A stretch of DNA of 64,000 nt. Source: Helicobacter winghamensis ATCC BAA-430 (lineage in GTDB: Bacteria; Campylobacterota; Campylobacteria; Campylobacterales; Helicobacteraceae). Under the pieces are notes generated by a model. The model searched no databases and had not been told where the DNA came from. It saw only the letters and a list, made by a program, of their open reading frames with translations. Of this stretch, positions 8,289 to 17,387 are shown in pieces. Made by a program: the position numbers and the translations under genes. How positions within the stretch are numbered: the stretch's first letter is position 1; every line of letters starts with the position of its first letter. The stretch is from positions 496,001-560,000 of the forward strand of contig NZ_CP063533.1 in the NCBI RefSeq assembly GCF_028751035.1. The letters run 5' to 3'.

Positions 8289-9876
8289 ATATTTTTTTAT
8301 GATTCCGCATTTTAAAAAACTTGATTTTAGGGAAGTGGAATCGCTTTTAAAACAGCGTTTTGATAAAGAAGAGATTAAGTCTTTAAAAGATTTGCCAAAG
8401 CCTGAAAAATTAAAGAATTTACTAGAGATAGCAGGGCGTATAAAGCTGGCGATAGATACGAAAAAGCGCATTGTTGTTGTGGGAGATTATGATGTTGATG
8501 GGGTTGTTTCTTGTGCAATTTTGCACGCATTTTTTAAGAAATTACAATATCCTATTTTAGTTGAGATTCCAAATCGCTTTAGCGATGGCTACGGGCTTTC
8601 AAAGTCCGTGATCTCGCGGTTAGATTGTGATGTAATCATCACAGTGGACAACGGGATTAATGCCATTGAAGCAGCTGAGATTTGCAAAAATAGAGGGATT
8701 GAGTTATTAATTACAGATCACCATACCCCCCAAGAGATTTTACCAAATGCGTTAATTTGTAATCCAAAGTTGTCTAAAGATTTCCCAGAGCCTGAAATTT
8801 GCGGAGCTTGTGTGGCGTGGTATTTGTGTGCAGCTCTAAAACAAGTGATGGGTATTGATGTGGCGATGGGAGATTTCCTAGATTTGCTTGCTTTAGCGAT
8901 TGTAAGTGATGTTATGCCCTTACTTGGAATGAATCGTGTGCTTTTAAAAAAGGGATTGGAAGTTTTAAAGAGCAGTCAAAGAACGGCATTTATACACTTA
9001 AAAGAGCGGTTTTGTAAATATAAAATTGATGGGCAACTTATTAGCTATTATATTGCGCCATTGCTAAATTGTGCTGGGAGAATGGATAGCGCAATGCTTG
9101 CTTATCGTTTTTTGATTACAGAAGATAAGGTGGATTCTAAAAAGTTATTAGAGAAGCTTTTGAGTATTAATACAGAGCGCAAAGAGTTACAAAATATAAT
9201 TTATACAGAAGCTAAAGAGTCGTTTTGTAAGCAGAAAAATTATCAAAAACTCCCTGTGATTTTAGTTTATAGCCCTAGCTGGCACGAAGGGATTGTTGGA
9301 ATTATCGCAGCGCGTTTGAGTGAAGAGTTTTGTAAGCCCTGCATTGTTTTGTCTCAAAAGAATGGAATCTTAAAAGGAAGTATGCGTTCTAGTTATACAG
9401 ATTGTATGGAGGTTCTAGAAAGCACAAGAGAGCATTTAGTAGCATTTGGTGGGCATTTTGGAGCAGCTGGATTAAGCTTAAAGAAAGAATCCTTGGAGGC
9501 TTTTAAGAAAGCGTTAATGTGCTTTAATTATAAACAAGAAAGAATGGAGTCTAATTTTTCTGAAGCTTTAGGGTATTTGCCGCTTAGTGTTGTGGGAAAA
9601 GAGTTTTTTGCGATGATACAGAGTTTCGAGCCTTTTGGCTGTGCAAATGCGATTCCAAAGTTTTATACAAAGGCTAAGATTGTAAATGTGCGATATTTTG
9701 GTGAAAAACATAGTAGAATAATTTTAAAAGAAGGCATAACCAAATGTGAAGCAGTGGTATTTAATAAAGATTTAAGAGAGGCACAAGATAGAGAGATTGC
9801 CTGTTTATATTATTTGCAATGGGACAATTACAGGCAAGATGTAGTGTTGCATTTAGAGCATTATGCTTTTTTGTAA
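8269..9876 (+). CDS. recJ: Single-strand-specific exonuclease RecJ
   Basis: A 5' to 3' single-strand DNA exonuclease used in recombination and repair. The DHH phosphoesterase motifs are clear: [10 protein letters not shown] near residue 70, VDNGINA, and ITDHHTPQ near residue 155. The DHHA1 domain ends with [10 protein letters not shown], and an OB-like C-terminal part follows. At 535 residues it is near the family length. The start is uncertain: the annotated start overlaps pyrG, while an internal ATG at 8299 (MIPHFKK) lies just after the pyrG stop; neither has a good ribosome site. The 3' end overlaps the convergent RND gene by 16 bases. Confidence 0.93.
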   Translation: MNLHEIKYFFMIPHFKKLDFREVESLLKQRFDKEEIKSLKDLPKPEKLKNLLEIAGRIKLAIDTKKRIVVVGDYDVDGVVSCAILHAFFKKLQYPILVEIPNRFSDGYGLSKSVISRLDCDVIITVDNGINAIEAAEICKNRGIELLITDHHTPQEILPNALICNPKLSKDFPEPEICGACVAWYLCAALKQVMGIDVAMGDFLDLLALAIVSDVMPLLGMNRVLLKKGLEVLKSSQRTAFIHLKERFCKYKIDGQLISYYIAPLLNCAGRMDSAMLAYRFLITEDKVDSKKLLEKLLSINTERKELQNIIYTEAKESFCKQKNYQKLPVILVYSPSWHEGIVGIIAARLSEEFCKPCIVLSQKNGILKGSMRSSYTDCMEVLESTREHLVAFGGHFGAAGLSLKKESLEAFKKALMCFNYKQERMESNFSEALGYLPLSVVGKEFFAMIQSFEPFGCANAIPKFYTKAKIVNVRYFGEKHSRIILKEGITKCEAVVFNKDLREAQDREIACLYYLQWDNYRQDVVLHLEHYAFL

Positions 9877-12353
9877 AAGCTATATAAGAGCGCTGGGAGT
9901 AAAATAAGCGCACTTGCAAGCATTAGAAGCATAACAAGAGTGGTTAGGAATCCAAAGTAAATCGTTGGGATAAAATTGCTAGTCATCATCATACAAAATC
10001 CTACAACGATGATCAAAGTTGTGTAATACATTGCATTTCCAATAGAGCTATGGGAGTTTAGAAGTGCTTGCTCTAAAGGATGGATTTTAAATTCAGCCAT
10101 AAAGCGATGGATATAGTGAATCACATCATCTACTCCAATTCCTAGCGCAATGGCGGCAATTGTTACCCCCATTAAATCTAGTGGAATCCCACTTATTCCT
10201 AAGATTCCAAAGATTGTTCCTAAAGGAATCAAATTTGTCAAGAGAGCAATTATGGCAAGCTTAAAACTTCTAAAAATTAAAATAAAAACTAGAAAAATCA
10301 TACCAATAACAAAACTTAGAGTATCTACTTGTGATGCAATTAGATTTTGAAGGAGATTGTTATAAAGCACCATTGCGCCATTAACTTCTAACTTGACATT
10401 TTCATTTTTTAAGAGTTCTTGTAAGTCAGCTTTGATTTGCGTGATAAAAGCGTTGCGTTCTAAGTTTGGATTAGAATCAAAAGTGCGGAGAGAAAAGCGG
10501 AGTTGATTTTCTTGTATGTTTGCATAAGGTGTGAAAAGTTGGGCTTTTAGATCTGGGGAGACATTTTTATATAAAAAGGCAATAGTAAAGTCATCTGCGC
10601 CAATACCCAGATTATCTAAAAGCATTGATAGGCTATGCAAGCTTAAGATTGATCCGATATATGGGTTAGTTTGTAAGTAGCTATGCACACTTTTTGCAAT
10701 GCGGAGCTTTTGGCTGTCAAACCAATAAGCATCTTGGGATTCTAAAGCGGTAAATTCTGCTTCAAATTCTGATTCAAAAGAATTTGTGGAATCTTTTTTA
10801 TCTGTATTAATAAAAGTTACAAGGATTTCTAAAGGCACTGTTCCGCCCAATTCCTGATCAATTTTTAAAAGCCCTTGTTTGATTGCGCTAGAGTCTTTGA
10901 AATAATTTACAAAACTATTTTCCACTTTTAAATTTTGGATTCCATATAGGCTAAAAGCTATACAAAGCAAGGAAATAGTGTAGATTGTTTTTGATTTTTT
11001 TATTGCAAGATTTGCACACAAGTGTAAAAGAGATTCTTGGATTGTTGAGAGTTTTGCAATTTTTTTAGGCTTAGGAATTAAGGCTAAAACACTAGCAAAG
11101 AGTATAAAAGTGAAAATTAATGCTACGCTTACGCCTAAACTCATCACAATTCCTAAATGAATAATGGGCAAAATATTAGAATATACAAGACTTAAAAAGC
11201 CAATCATTGTGGTAAGCACTGCAAAAAAACTCGGAGCTTGTTTGCTAATTAAAGTGGCATATAACAGACTTTTTTGTGTGGCATTTGGGAATTTTTCATA
11301 AAACTCTAAATATGCTACAATTAAATGTACCACTAAGGAAACATTAATAATTAATAAAAGTGAAACATAATTAGAAGAAACTACTGTGATTTGATAGCCA
11401 AGTGCCGCAAAAATTCCACTGCTTAGAACAAGGGTAAAAAAGCAGATTCCAAGTGTGAGTGCTACAAATTGCCAGTTTCTAAAAAATATCCAAAGCATAA
11501 ATGCTAAAATTACGCTAAGTGTGGTGCCATAGGTGATCAAATCAGACTTCACATAGGCAATCATATCGCTAGCAATTAGTGGAATCCCTCCAATTTCTAA
11601 ACCTTCATATTTCTTTTGCAAAGCTTTGAGTGCTTGAATTGTGGAATCGTTTTGCGCTTGAAGTCGTTTTTTTTCCAGAGTTATGAGTGTTTGAATTTCT
11701 TTTTTTTCAAACTCTGAAGTTGCTGTATTTTTAAGATTTTTTAGATTTTCTAAGTGGGGGCTATCTTTGAGTGTGATAACAATTCCAGCAGTTTTTGCAT
11801 CCTTTGCGATTAAATTTTGCAAGAAAAAAGGGTGATTTAGAATCTCTTTTTTGGCAAGATTTAAATCTATTTTTTCAGAAAGTAAAGTAGGGCTAAGTTT
11901 GAGTGTTTCTTGTAAGTCTAAGTTTGGTATGCTTTTGAGCAAGGGTGCATTTAGAATGCTTAACACATTTTGCACTTGTGGGATTGCATTTAAATCAGCA
12001 TTGAGTTTTTTTAAAGTTTCTAGTGAGCTAGGTGAGAATATATCGCCACTTTTTGGACTAAAAGCAAGGATTAAAAAATCTTTAGCGGAGTAGTTTTTTA
12101 AAATAGATTCATAGGTTTTAAAGTCTTTATCATTTTCTAAAATCAAACTATCAGAACTTGCATCAATGGGAAGCTTTAAAGCAAAGAATCCAAAAATGAA
12201 AAACAAAGCCACGCAAACAAATAAAAAGCGTTTTGGTGCATGCAGGATTTTTTTATAAAAGCGTGCAAAAAGTTTTGAGAAAGCGCTTCCTATAAGTTTT
12301 TGAGATTTAAATATATTATTTTGTTTCAAAAGAAATTTCACTTTGTAGACCAT
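9861..12353 (-). CDS. RND/MMPL-family exporter linked to Mla genes
   Basis: An 830-residue inner membrane protein with the duplicated RND layout: a first helix near residue 40, a periplasmic domain with coiled coil (residues about 60-250), a block of five or six helices, and then the same arrangement again. The second block has GIGVDDVIHYIHRF, the intramembrane acidic motif of proton-driven MMPL/RND proteins. It follows mlaC with a 38-base overlap, and the order mlaA-mlaC-RND is the same as Campylobacter jejuni Cj1371-1373 as I remember it. A role in moving phospholipid or hydrophobic ligand between membranes is inference from these neighbours. The start might lie a little downstream of the overlap. 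Confidence 0.85.
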   Translation of the reverse strand: MVYKVKFLLKQNNIFKSQKLIGSAFSKLFARFYKKILHAPKRFLFVCVALFFIFGFFALKLPIDASSDSLILENDKDFKTYESILKNYSAKDFLILAFSPKSGDIFSPSSLETLKKLNADLNAIPQVQNVLSILNAPLLKSIPNLDLQETLKLSPTLLSEKIDLNLAKKEILNHPFFLQNLIAKDAKTAGIVITLKDSPHLENLKNLKNTATSEFEKKEIQTLITLEKKRLQAQNDSTIQALKALQKKYEGLEIGGIPLIASDMIAYVKSDLITYGTTLSVILAFMLWIFFRNWQFVALTLGICFFTLVLSSGIFAALGYQITVVSSNYVSLLLIINVSLVVHLIVAYLEFYEKFPNATQKSLLYATLISKQAPSFFAVLTTMIGFLSLVYSNILPIIHLGIVMSLGVSVALIFTFILFASVLALIPKPKKIAKLSTIQESLLHLCANLAIKKSKTIYTISLLCIAFSLYGIQNLKVENSFVNYFKDSSAIKQGLLKIDQELGGTVPLEILVTFINTDKKDSTNSFESEFEAEFTALESQDAYWFDSQKLRIAKSVHSYLQTNPYIGSILSLHSLSMLLDNLGIGADDFTIAFLYKNVSPDLKAQLFTPYANIQENQLRFSLRTFDSNPNLERNAFITQIKADLQELLKNENVKLEVNGAMVLYNNLLQNLIASQVDTLSFVIGMIFLVFILIFRSFKLAIIALLTNLIPLGTIFGILGISGIPLDLMGVTIAAIALGIGVDDVIHYIHRFMAEFKIHPLEQALLNSHSSIGNAMYYTTLIIVVGFCMMMTSNFIPTIYFGFLTTLVMLLMLASALILLPALLYSFYKKA

Positions 12354-12936
12354 CTAAAAGCGCATTGAAATCAGACTTTGCTAAAAAATCGCTAATTTGT
12401 GAGCGGTAAGTTTGGATTACGCTAACGCCTAGAATATCCACATCATAAATTTTCCAATCTTTTTTATTATCATAGAATTTAAAGGTAATGTAATTTACCT
12501 TGCCATCTAAAATAAGAGAAGTTTTGAGATTGTAGCGATTGCTTTTTGGCTGGTCTCCTCCAACAACTTCCATTTTTTCATCTTTATAGAGTTTGAGTTT
12601 GTCTGTAAAGTTTTTTTTGAGATTTCTTTCAAAGCTTTCACGAAAGGCTTTAAATTGTTCTGGTGTTAAGGTTTTGTAATATTGTGAGAGCGCGAGTTGG
12701 CTCATAAGATTATAATCAAATATTGGATCAAAAAGCACAAAGATTTGATTTGCCACTTGTTGAATATTGGCTTCATCTTTTGGTGTGTTTTGCGTTGTTT
12801 TTGGGAGTTTTTGCAAGATACGCAAAGTTGTGTTAATGTTTGTTTTCATTGTGCTATCAATTTTGTCAAATTCTATGCTAAAACTAAGACTAATTAGAAA
12901 AATCCAAGCAAATAAAAGTTTTGTTAATGTTTTCAT
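12316..12936 (-). CDS. mlaC: MlaC/Ttg2D-family periplasmic lipid carrier
   Basis: A 206-residue secreted protein with a signal peptide of about 20 residues (LFAWIFLISLSFS). The mature part has the MlaC signature: IFDYNLMSQLALSQYYKTL, a helix-rich region, then LYKDEKMEVVGG and the strand set YITFKFYDNKKDWKIYDVDILGVSVI ending SQISDFL. In E. coli MlaC carries phospholipids between the outer membrane MlaA complex and the inner membrane MlaFEDB transporter. No mlaD, E or F gene is near; an RND-type protein takes that position. The gene overlaps mlaA by 4 bases (ATGA), which suggests translational coupling. Confidence 0.88.
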   Translation of the reverse strand: MKTLTKLLFAWIFLISLSFSIEFDKIDSTMKTNINTTLRILQKLPKTTQNTPKDEANIQQVANQIFVLFDPIFDYNLMSQLALSQYYKTLTPEQFKAFRESFERNLKKNFTDKLKLYKDEKMEVVGGDQPKSNRYNLKTSLILDGKVNYITFKFYDNKKDWKIYDVDILGVSVIQTYRSQISDFLAKSDFNALLDGLQSEISFETK

Positions 12937-13649
12937 AAATCTCCTTTGATAAGTTCATTGCGACGCTGAAAGTAAGCAGCACGCATTAAAATATAGTCAT
13001 CACCAATTGCTCCTTGTCGTAAGCTATCAATTGTATCTTTATGGTATGCAATATAGTTAAACTCTTTAAATGCAGAGCTAGCCACACTAAGACTTGTTGG
13101 ATTAAGATAAGTAGTTGGATTTGCTAATGCATTTAAGGGTATTGCAATGGTATCGCGTATGCTACTAGGTCCTAAAATAGGCAAAACAAGATAAGCTCCA
13201 CTGCCTATTCCCCATTTTCCAAAAGTAACTCCAAAATCAATTTTGTGAGAATATAGCCCATTTTGTGAGGCAACATCAAAAAGCCCTAAAATTCCAGCAG
13301 AGGAATTGAGCGCAAAACGCCCTAATTCATCCATTGCTTCTTTAGGTTGAAAGGCAAGTAAATGTGCCAAAAAGCGCAAGGGTGAAGTAAGATTTTCAAA
13401 GAAATTATAAATTCCATAGCGATAGCCTAGTGGAATAGCTTTGTTATAAGTGTTTAGTAGTGGATTGAGTGCATAATCATAAAAACCCCAATTTACTCTG
13501 TGTATAAAGTGATTGTAGTCATAAAGTGGATCATTTGATTTTTTTATGCTGTATTCTTGTTCAAAATCTTGTAAGAAATCTGCGGAATCCTGTGCATAAA
13601 CAGAGATGCTAAAAGTCAATAAAATCCCTAAAATTAATCCTTTAAACAT
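12933..13649 (-). CDS. mlaA: MlaA/VacJ-family outer membrane lipid protein without lipobox
   Basis: A 238-residue VacJ-family protein; family members form the outer membrane ring that removes misplaced phospholipid from the outer leaflet. Seen here: DPLYDYNHFIHRVN near residue 40, the AKEAMDELGRFALN-like segment, and GSGAYLVLPILGPS, all highly characteristic. The signal peptide ends VYAQDSAD and contains no Cys at the cleavage point, so unlike E. coli MlaA it does not look like a lipoprotein. It starts 9 bases after dxs and is followed by mlaC. Start supported by the placing of the signal peptide. Confidence 0.9.
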   Translation of the reverse strand: MFKGLILGILLTFSISVYAQDSADFLQDFEQEYSIKKSNDPLYDYNHFIHRVNWGFYDYALNPLLNTYNKAIPLGYRYGIYNFFENLTSPLRFLAHLLAFQPKEAMDELGRFALNSSAGILGLFDVASQNGLYSHKIDFGVTFGKWGIGSGAYLVLPILGPSSIRDTIAIPLNALANPTTYLNPTSLSVASSAFKEFNYIAYHKDTIDSLRQGAIGDDYILMRAAYFQRRNELIKGDL

Positions 13650-13658
13650 TGATTACCC

Positions 13659-15521
13659 CTAAATGTATTGTGTGATTTTTGCAATAAGACTTTGTGTATC
13701 AAGTCCTAGTTTTGCTTCAATTTTTTCTATTTTTCCATGTGAAATAAAAGCATCTTCAAATTCAAAAGAAATGATGTGGATTTGCAATGCGTTTTCTTGT
13801 GCAAATGCGCTTAGAATTTGTCCAATACCACCTATTTTTGCACTATCGCTAAAGATAAACCATTTTCTGTGAGTTTTAGCAAGAGTATTTAAGGCTTCTT
13901 TATCTAAAGGTTTTGCAAAACGCAAATCCACTAAACTAGCATTTATCCCTTGTTTTTCTAGCTCCAATAAGCATTTATGCGCGCGTCCAACCCCATTGCC
14001 ATAACCTAGCAATAAAATTTCAGTATTGCATTCTTTTAGAATTTCTAATTTTCCATATTTAAAGGGCGTCTTATTAAAAATCCCTTCTTGGAGTAAAAAC
14101 TCCTTTCTAGGGTAACGAAATGCACAAGGTCCGCTTGAATAATCTTTTGCAAATTCTACTGCTAAAGAGAGTGTAGCTAAATCACGAGGGGCAAAGAGAG
14201 TGAAGTTTGGAATCATATTTAAATAGCTAATATCAAATGCGCCTTGGTGTGTTTCGCCGTCTTCTCCTACGATTCCAGCCCTATCAATAGCAAATTTCAC
14301 AGGCATTTTCATAATGCTAACATCATGAATTAACTGATCAAAAGCGCGTTGTAAAAAGGTAGAATAAATCGCCACAAAGGGCTTTAAGCCTTCTTTTGCT
14401 AGGGAGCTTGCTTGCGTGGTTGCGTGCTGTTCGGCAATGGCAACATCCCAAAAGCGTTTTGGATAGGCTTTTATAAGTTTATCTAAGCCTGTGCCACTAG
14501 GCATTGCTGCTGTAATTCCTACAATATTGGAATCGGTTTTTGCAAACTCTAGCAAGGATTCTGCAAAAACAGAAGTTGGAGTTTTTGAGTTGCTTTTTAA
14601 AAGTGCTTCACCTTTTACTGGGTCAAATGGGCTAACTCCGTGCCATTGCTCTAAATGTCCTTCAGCTGGAGTGTAGCCTTTGCCTTTTAGGGTTTGCGCA
14701 TGAACAACGATTGGTTTTTGAGTGTTTTTGGCAAGCTTTAGGGTATTTATGATTTCTTTGAGATTATGCCCATCAATAGGTCCTATATATTCTAATCCTA
14801 ATTCTTCAAATAAAATTCCTGGAGTAATGAGCTTTAAAGACTCTTCAAAACGCTTTGCAATATAAGTTGCATTTGGCATTTTATTAATTGCGCTTCCAAT
14901 TTTATTTTTAATCCCTTGCACAAACTTTCCTGCAATAATTTGGGAGAGATATTTGCTAATTGCGCCAATGGGTTCAGCAATGCTCATTTCATTATCATTA
15001 AGAATAATAACCATTGGATATTTGCGATCTCCTAGTTCATTTAATGCTTCATAGGCAAGTCCTGCACTCATTGCCCCATCTCCAATAAGTGCCACTGGAA
15101 TCTGCTTGCTTCCCTTTAGGTTGAAAGCCTTTGCGGCACCAACGCCAAGTGAAATAGAGGTAGAGCTATGTCCAGCAATAAAGTAATCTTGCACGCTCTC
15201 GCTTGGTTTTGTAAAGCCACTAATTCCATCACTTTGCCGTAATGTTTCAAAGGAATCCCAACGCCCTGTTAAGAGTTTATGTGCATAAGCTTGATGGCTG
15301 ACATCAAAGATAAAAGGATCATTTGGATTATCAAATACGCAATGCATTGCTATAATTAACTCCACTGCGCCAAGTGTTGAGCTAAGGTGTCCTCCATTTT
15401 TAGAAACAACTTCTAAAATTCTCTTACGCATAAGCTGTGCTAGCGTGTTTAAGGCGGCATAATCCTCTTCGCTAAATACATCTTTGTGTAGAATTTCTAG
15501 ATATTTTGGATCAAGTGGCAT
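13659..15521 (-). CDS. dxs: 1-deoxy-D-xylulose-5-phosphate synthase
   Basis: Thiamine diphosphate enzyme joining pyruvate and glyceraldehyde 3-phosphate, first step of the MEP isoprenoid pathway, also feeding thiamine and pyridoxal synthesis. At 620 residues it is normal in length. Visible marks: GGHLSSTLGAVEL near residue 42, the ThDP motif GDGAMSAGLAYEALN...ILNDN near 150-180, the catalytic Glu region IAEQHA, and DRAGIVGEDGETHQG. Its ATG shares one base with the stop of fliH (TAATG). The link of dxs to the fliFGH genes is conserved in H. pylori. Confidence 0.98.
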   Translation of the reverse strand: MPLDPKYLEILHKDVFSEEDYAALNTLAQLMRKRILEVVSKNGGHLSSTLGAVELIIAMHCVFDNPNDPFIFDVSHQAYAHKLLTGRWDSFETLRQSDGISGFTKPSESVQDYFIAGHSSTSISLGVGAAKAFNLKGSKQIPVALIGDGAMSAGLAYEALNELGDRKYPMVIILNDNEMSIAEPIGAISKYLSQIIAGKFVQGIKNKIGSAINKMPNATYIAKRFEESLKLITPGILFEELGLEYIGPIDGHNLKEIINTLKLAKNTQKPIVVHAQTLKGKGYTPAEGHLEQWHGVSPFDPVKGEALLKSNSKTPTSVFAESLLEFAKTDSNIVGITAAMPSGTGLDKLIKAYPKRFWDVAIAEQHATTQASSLAKEGLKPFVAIYSTFLQRAFDQLIHDVSIMKMPVKFAIDRAGIVGEDGETHQGAFDISYLNMIPNFTLFAPRDLATLSLAVEFAKDYSSGPCAFRYPRKEFLLQEGIFNKTPFKYGKLEILKECNTEILLLGYGNGVGRAHKCLLELEKQGINASLVDLRFAKPLDKEALNTLAKTHRKWFIFSDSAKIGGIGQILSAFAQENALQIHIISFEFEDAFISHGKIEKIEAKLGLDTQSLIAKITQYI

Positions 15522-16381
15522 TAGGATTTATTCTCCAAAATAGATTTTTTTAGAGTTTCAAAGCGCATAAAGATATTGCCATCAATATTGCCTTCATTGC
15601 TTAAAATGACGACTCCACCTTTAGCAATAGCTGGGTCTGCTTCAAGATGAACATTGTTTAAATCTTTTAAAGACTCTTTAAGTTCTTCTAAATCTCCGGG
15701 GAAAACTTTAAGTGTAACTTGTGTATTCTGTGCTATATCTTGTAAAAGTGTTCTTGCAAGTGCTGATGCAATTTTTGCGCTGTTTGTGTTGATTTCAGCA
15801 GTAATAACTTCTTTTGCAATATCAAGGGCTATGGAGCTTAATTCTTTTTCTAAAGTTAAAATATGATTTTTAGATTCCAAAATATTTGTATCTATGCGTT
15901 GAATACTTAGAGCATAAAGTTCTTTTTGGCTATTAATTTGCGCTTCAAGCTCTTGTTTTGCTTTTTGGTAGCCTTCATTGTAGCCTTGCTCTTTTGCTTC
16001 ATTTCTCGCAAGAGATACTTTTTCATTAATTTCTTTTTCTTGTTTATCAAATTGTTCTTGGAGTTTTTGTAGAGATTCTGCAAGCACATCACTTTTTTGT
16101 AGAATTTTATCTACAACTTCTGTTTCAAATAGTTTGAGCGCTGGTGCATCAATGCTTTGTTCAATCGGTGGTTGCGGGGTTTCTACAATTTGCATTGTAG
16201 GTTGTGGTTTGGGTGTTTCTTCTTGGATACTAGATTCCATATTAGGTTGGGATTCCGCCTTTGGAGCAATTTCCATATTGCGAAAATTGTATTTTTTAAT
16301 ATCGTGCCGATTCTTATGTTGTTCTGTGATGATATTTTCGTGTTCGCTAATATTATTCAATGGTATCCTCTTGTTCTCCAA
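15521..16381 (-). CDS. fliH: Flagellar assembly protein FliH
   Basis: Regulator of the flagellar export ATPase FliI and link to the C ring. The 286-residue product has a disordered Pro/Gln-rich N-terminal part (residues 40-85), a long coiled coil (about 90-170) with alternating Glu/Lys/Gln, and a C-terminal domain LDIAKEVITAEIN...VTLKVFPGDLEEL typical of FliH/V-ATPase E-like stalk proteins. The ATG given overlaps fliG by 29 bases; a TTG at 16360 (LNNISEH) touching the fliG stop is an alternative start. The partner ATPase fliI lies far away in this window at 44043. Confidence 0.92.
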   Translation of the reverse strand: MENKRIPLNNISEHENIITEQHKNRHDIKKYNFRNMEIAPKAESQPNMESSIQEETPKPQPTMQIVETPQPPIEQSIDAPALKLFETEVVDKILQKSDVLAESLQKLQEQFDKQEKEINEKVSLARNEAKEQGYNEGYQKAKQELEAQINSQKELYALSIQRIDTNILESKNHILTLEKELSSIALDIAKEVITAEINTNSAKIASALARTLLQDIAQNTQVTLKVFPGDLEELKESLKDLNNVHLEADPAIAKGGVVILSNEGNIDGNIFMRFETLKKSILENKS

Positions 16382-17387
16382 TTTGGATAATGCCCTGCTC
16401 AGAGAGTGATTGAACGGTTTCTACGATTCTGCGTTGTGCAGCTTCTACATCTTTAACCTTCACTGCACCTAAGAATTGCATTTCCTCTAAAAATTGTTCT
16501 CCTGCCCTTTGGGACATATTAGACATAAACTTTTGCTTCAATTCTTCTGGAGATGCTTTGAGCGCTAGAATTAAATCTTTTTTGTCAATGATTTTCAAGA
16601 TCTCTCTAATTGCATTATTGTCAAGTTTTTCAATATCTTCAAAGGTAAACATCATTTCTTTAATGGCAACAGCAAGTTGATCGTCAATCTGTTCAATGTA
16701 GGCAATAGTAGCTTTTGCTGCTTTTTGTCCTAGTCGATTAAAGACTTCTGCAACAGCACGAATTCCACCCACTTCAACTTTATAACTTGTGAGTGATTCT
16801 AATTTATTTTCTAGCACGGTTGATACGCGCTTTACAACATTTGGTGAAATATCCCCTAAGTTTGCCATACGGATCGCAATCTCGGCACGCAAATCATCTG
16901 AAAAGAAATTTAGCGTTTCTGCTGCATTTGTGGGATCCATATGTGCTAGGATAAGCGCGATGGTTTGTGGGTGCTCGTGGATAATAAAATCTGAGAGCTG
17001 TTGTGGGCGGACGCGTGAGAGATATGCAAAGTTTTGGGAAGATTGCATAGATTTTGCAAGCTTGTCTAAAACCTTTTTAGCAGCTTCTGGTCCAAGTGTG
17101 CGATAAAGCAATTCTTTAGCGTATTCAAAACCGCCTGTAGAGATATATTGATTGGATTGAAAAATTGCATAAAATTCTTCTAAAATTGCCGCAGCAATCA
17201 CCTTATCAACGCCGGAATTTTGTGCAATGTATTTAGAGATTTCTGTAATGGAATCTAAATCAAGATGGGAAAAAATTTCTCCTGTGAGTTCATCGCCTAA
17301 TTGCACAAGTAAAATGGCAATTTTTTCTGCCATTGAGAGTTCATCATATTGTGATTGTTGGCGAGGGCTTAATGAAATGGAAGGCAT
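16353..17387 (-). CDS. fliG: Flagellar motor switch protein FliG
   Basis: Part of the C ring that turns stator force into rotation. The 344 residues match the family. The middle domain carries the EHPQ motif (FIIHEHPQTIALILAH), and the C-terminal torque helix region reads MFTFEDIEKLDNNAIREILK with the alternating charged residues used to contact the stator. The ATG shares one base with the stop of fliF (TAATG), so the two ring proteins are probably translationally coupled, which suits their direct contact. Confidence 0.97.
   Translation of the reverse strand: MPSISLSPRQQSQYDELSMAEKIAILLVQLGDELTGEIFSHLDLDSITEISKYIAQNSGVDKVIAAAILEEFYAIFQSNQYISTGGFEYAKELLYRTLGPEAAKKVLDKLAKSMQSSQNFAYLSRVRPQQLSDFIIHEHPQTIALILAHMDPTNAAETLNFFSDDLRAEIAIRMANLGDISPNVVKRVSTVLENKLESLTSYKVEVGGIRAVAEVFNRLGQKAAKATIAYIEQIDDQLAVAIKEMMFTFEDIEKLDNNAIREILKIIDKKDLILALKASPEELKQKFMSNMSQRAGEQFLEEMQFLGAVKVKDVEAAQRRIVETVQSLSEQGIIQIGEQEDTIE

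Noticed and set aside
12933-13649. Calling MlaA a lipoprotein
   Set aside because: The family is usually lipid anchored, but no Cys is present at or near the signal cleavage site here.
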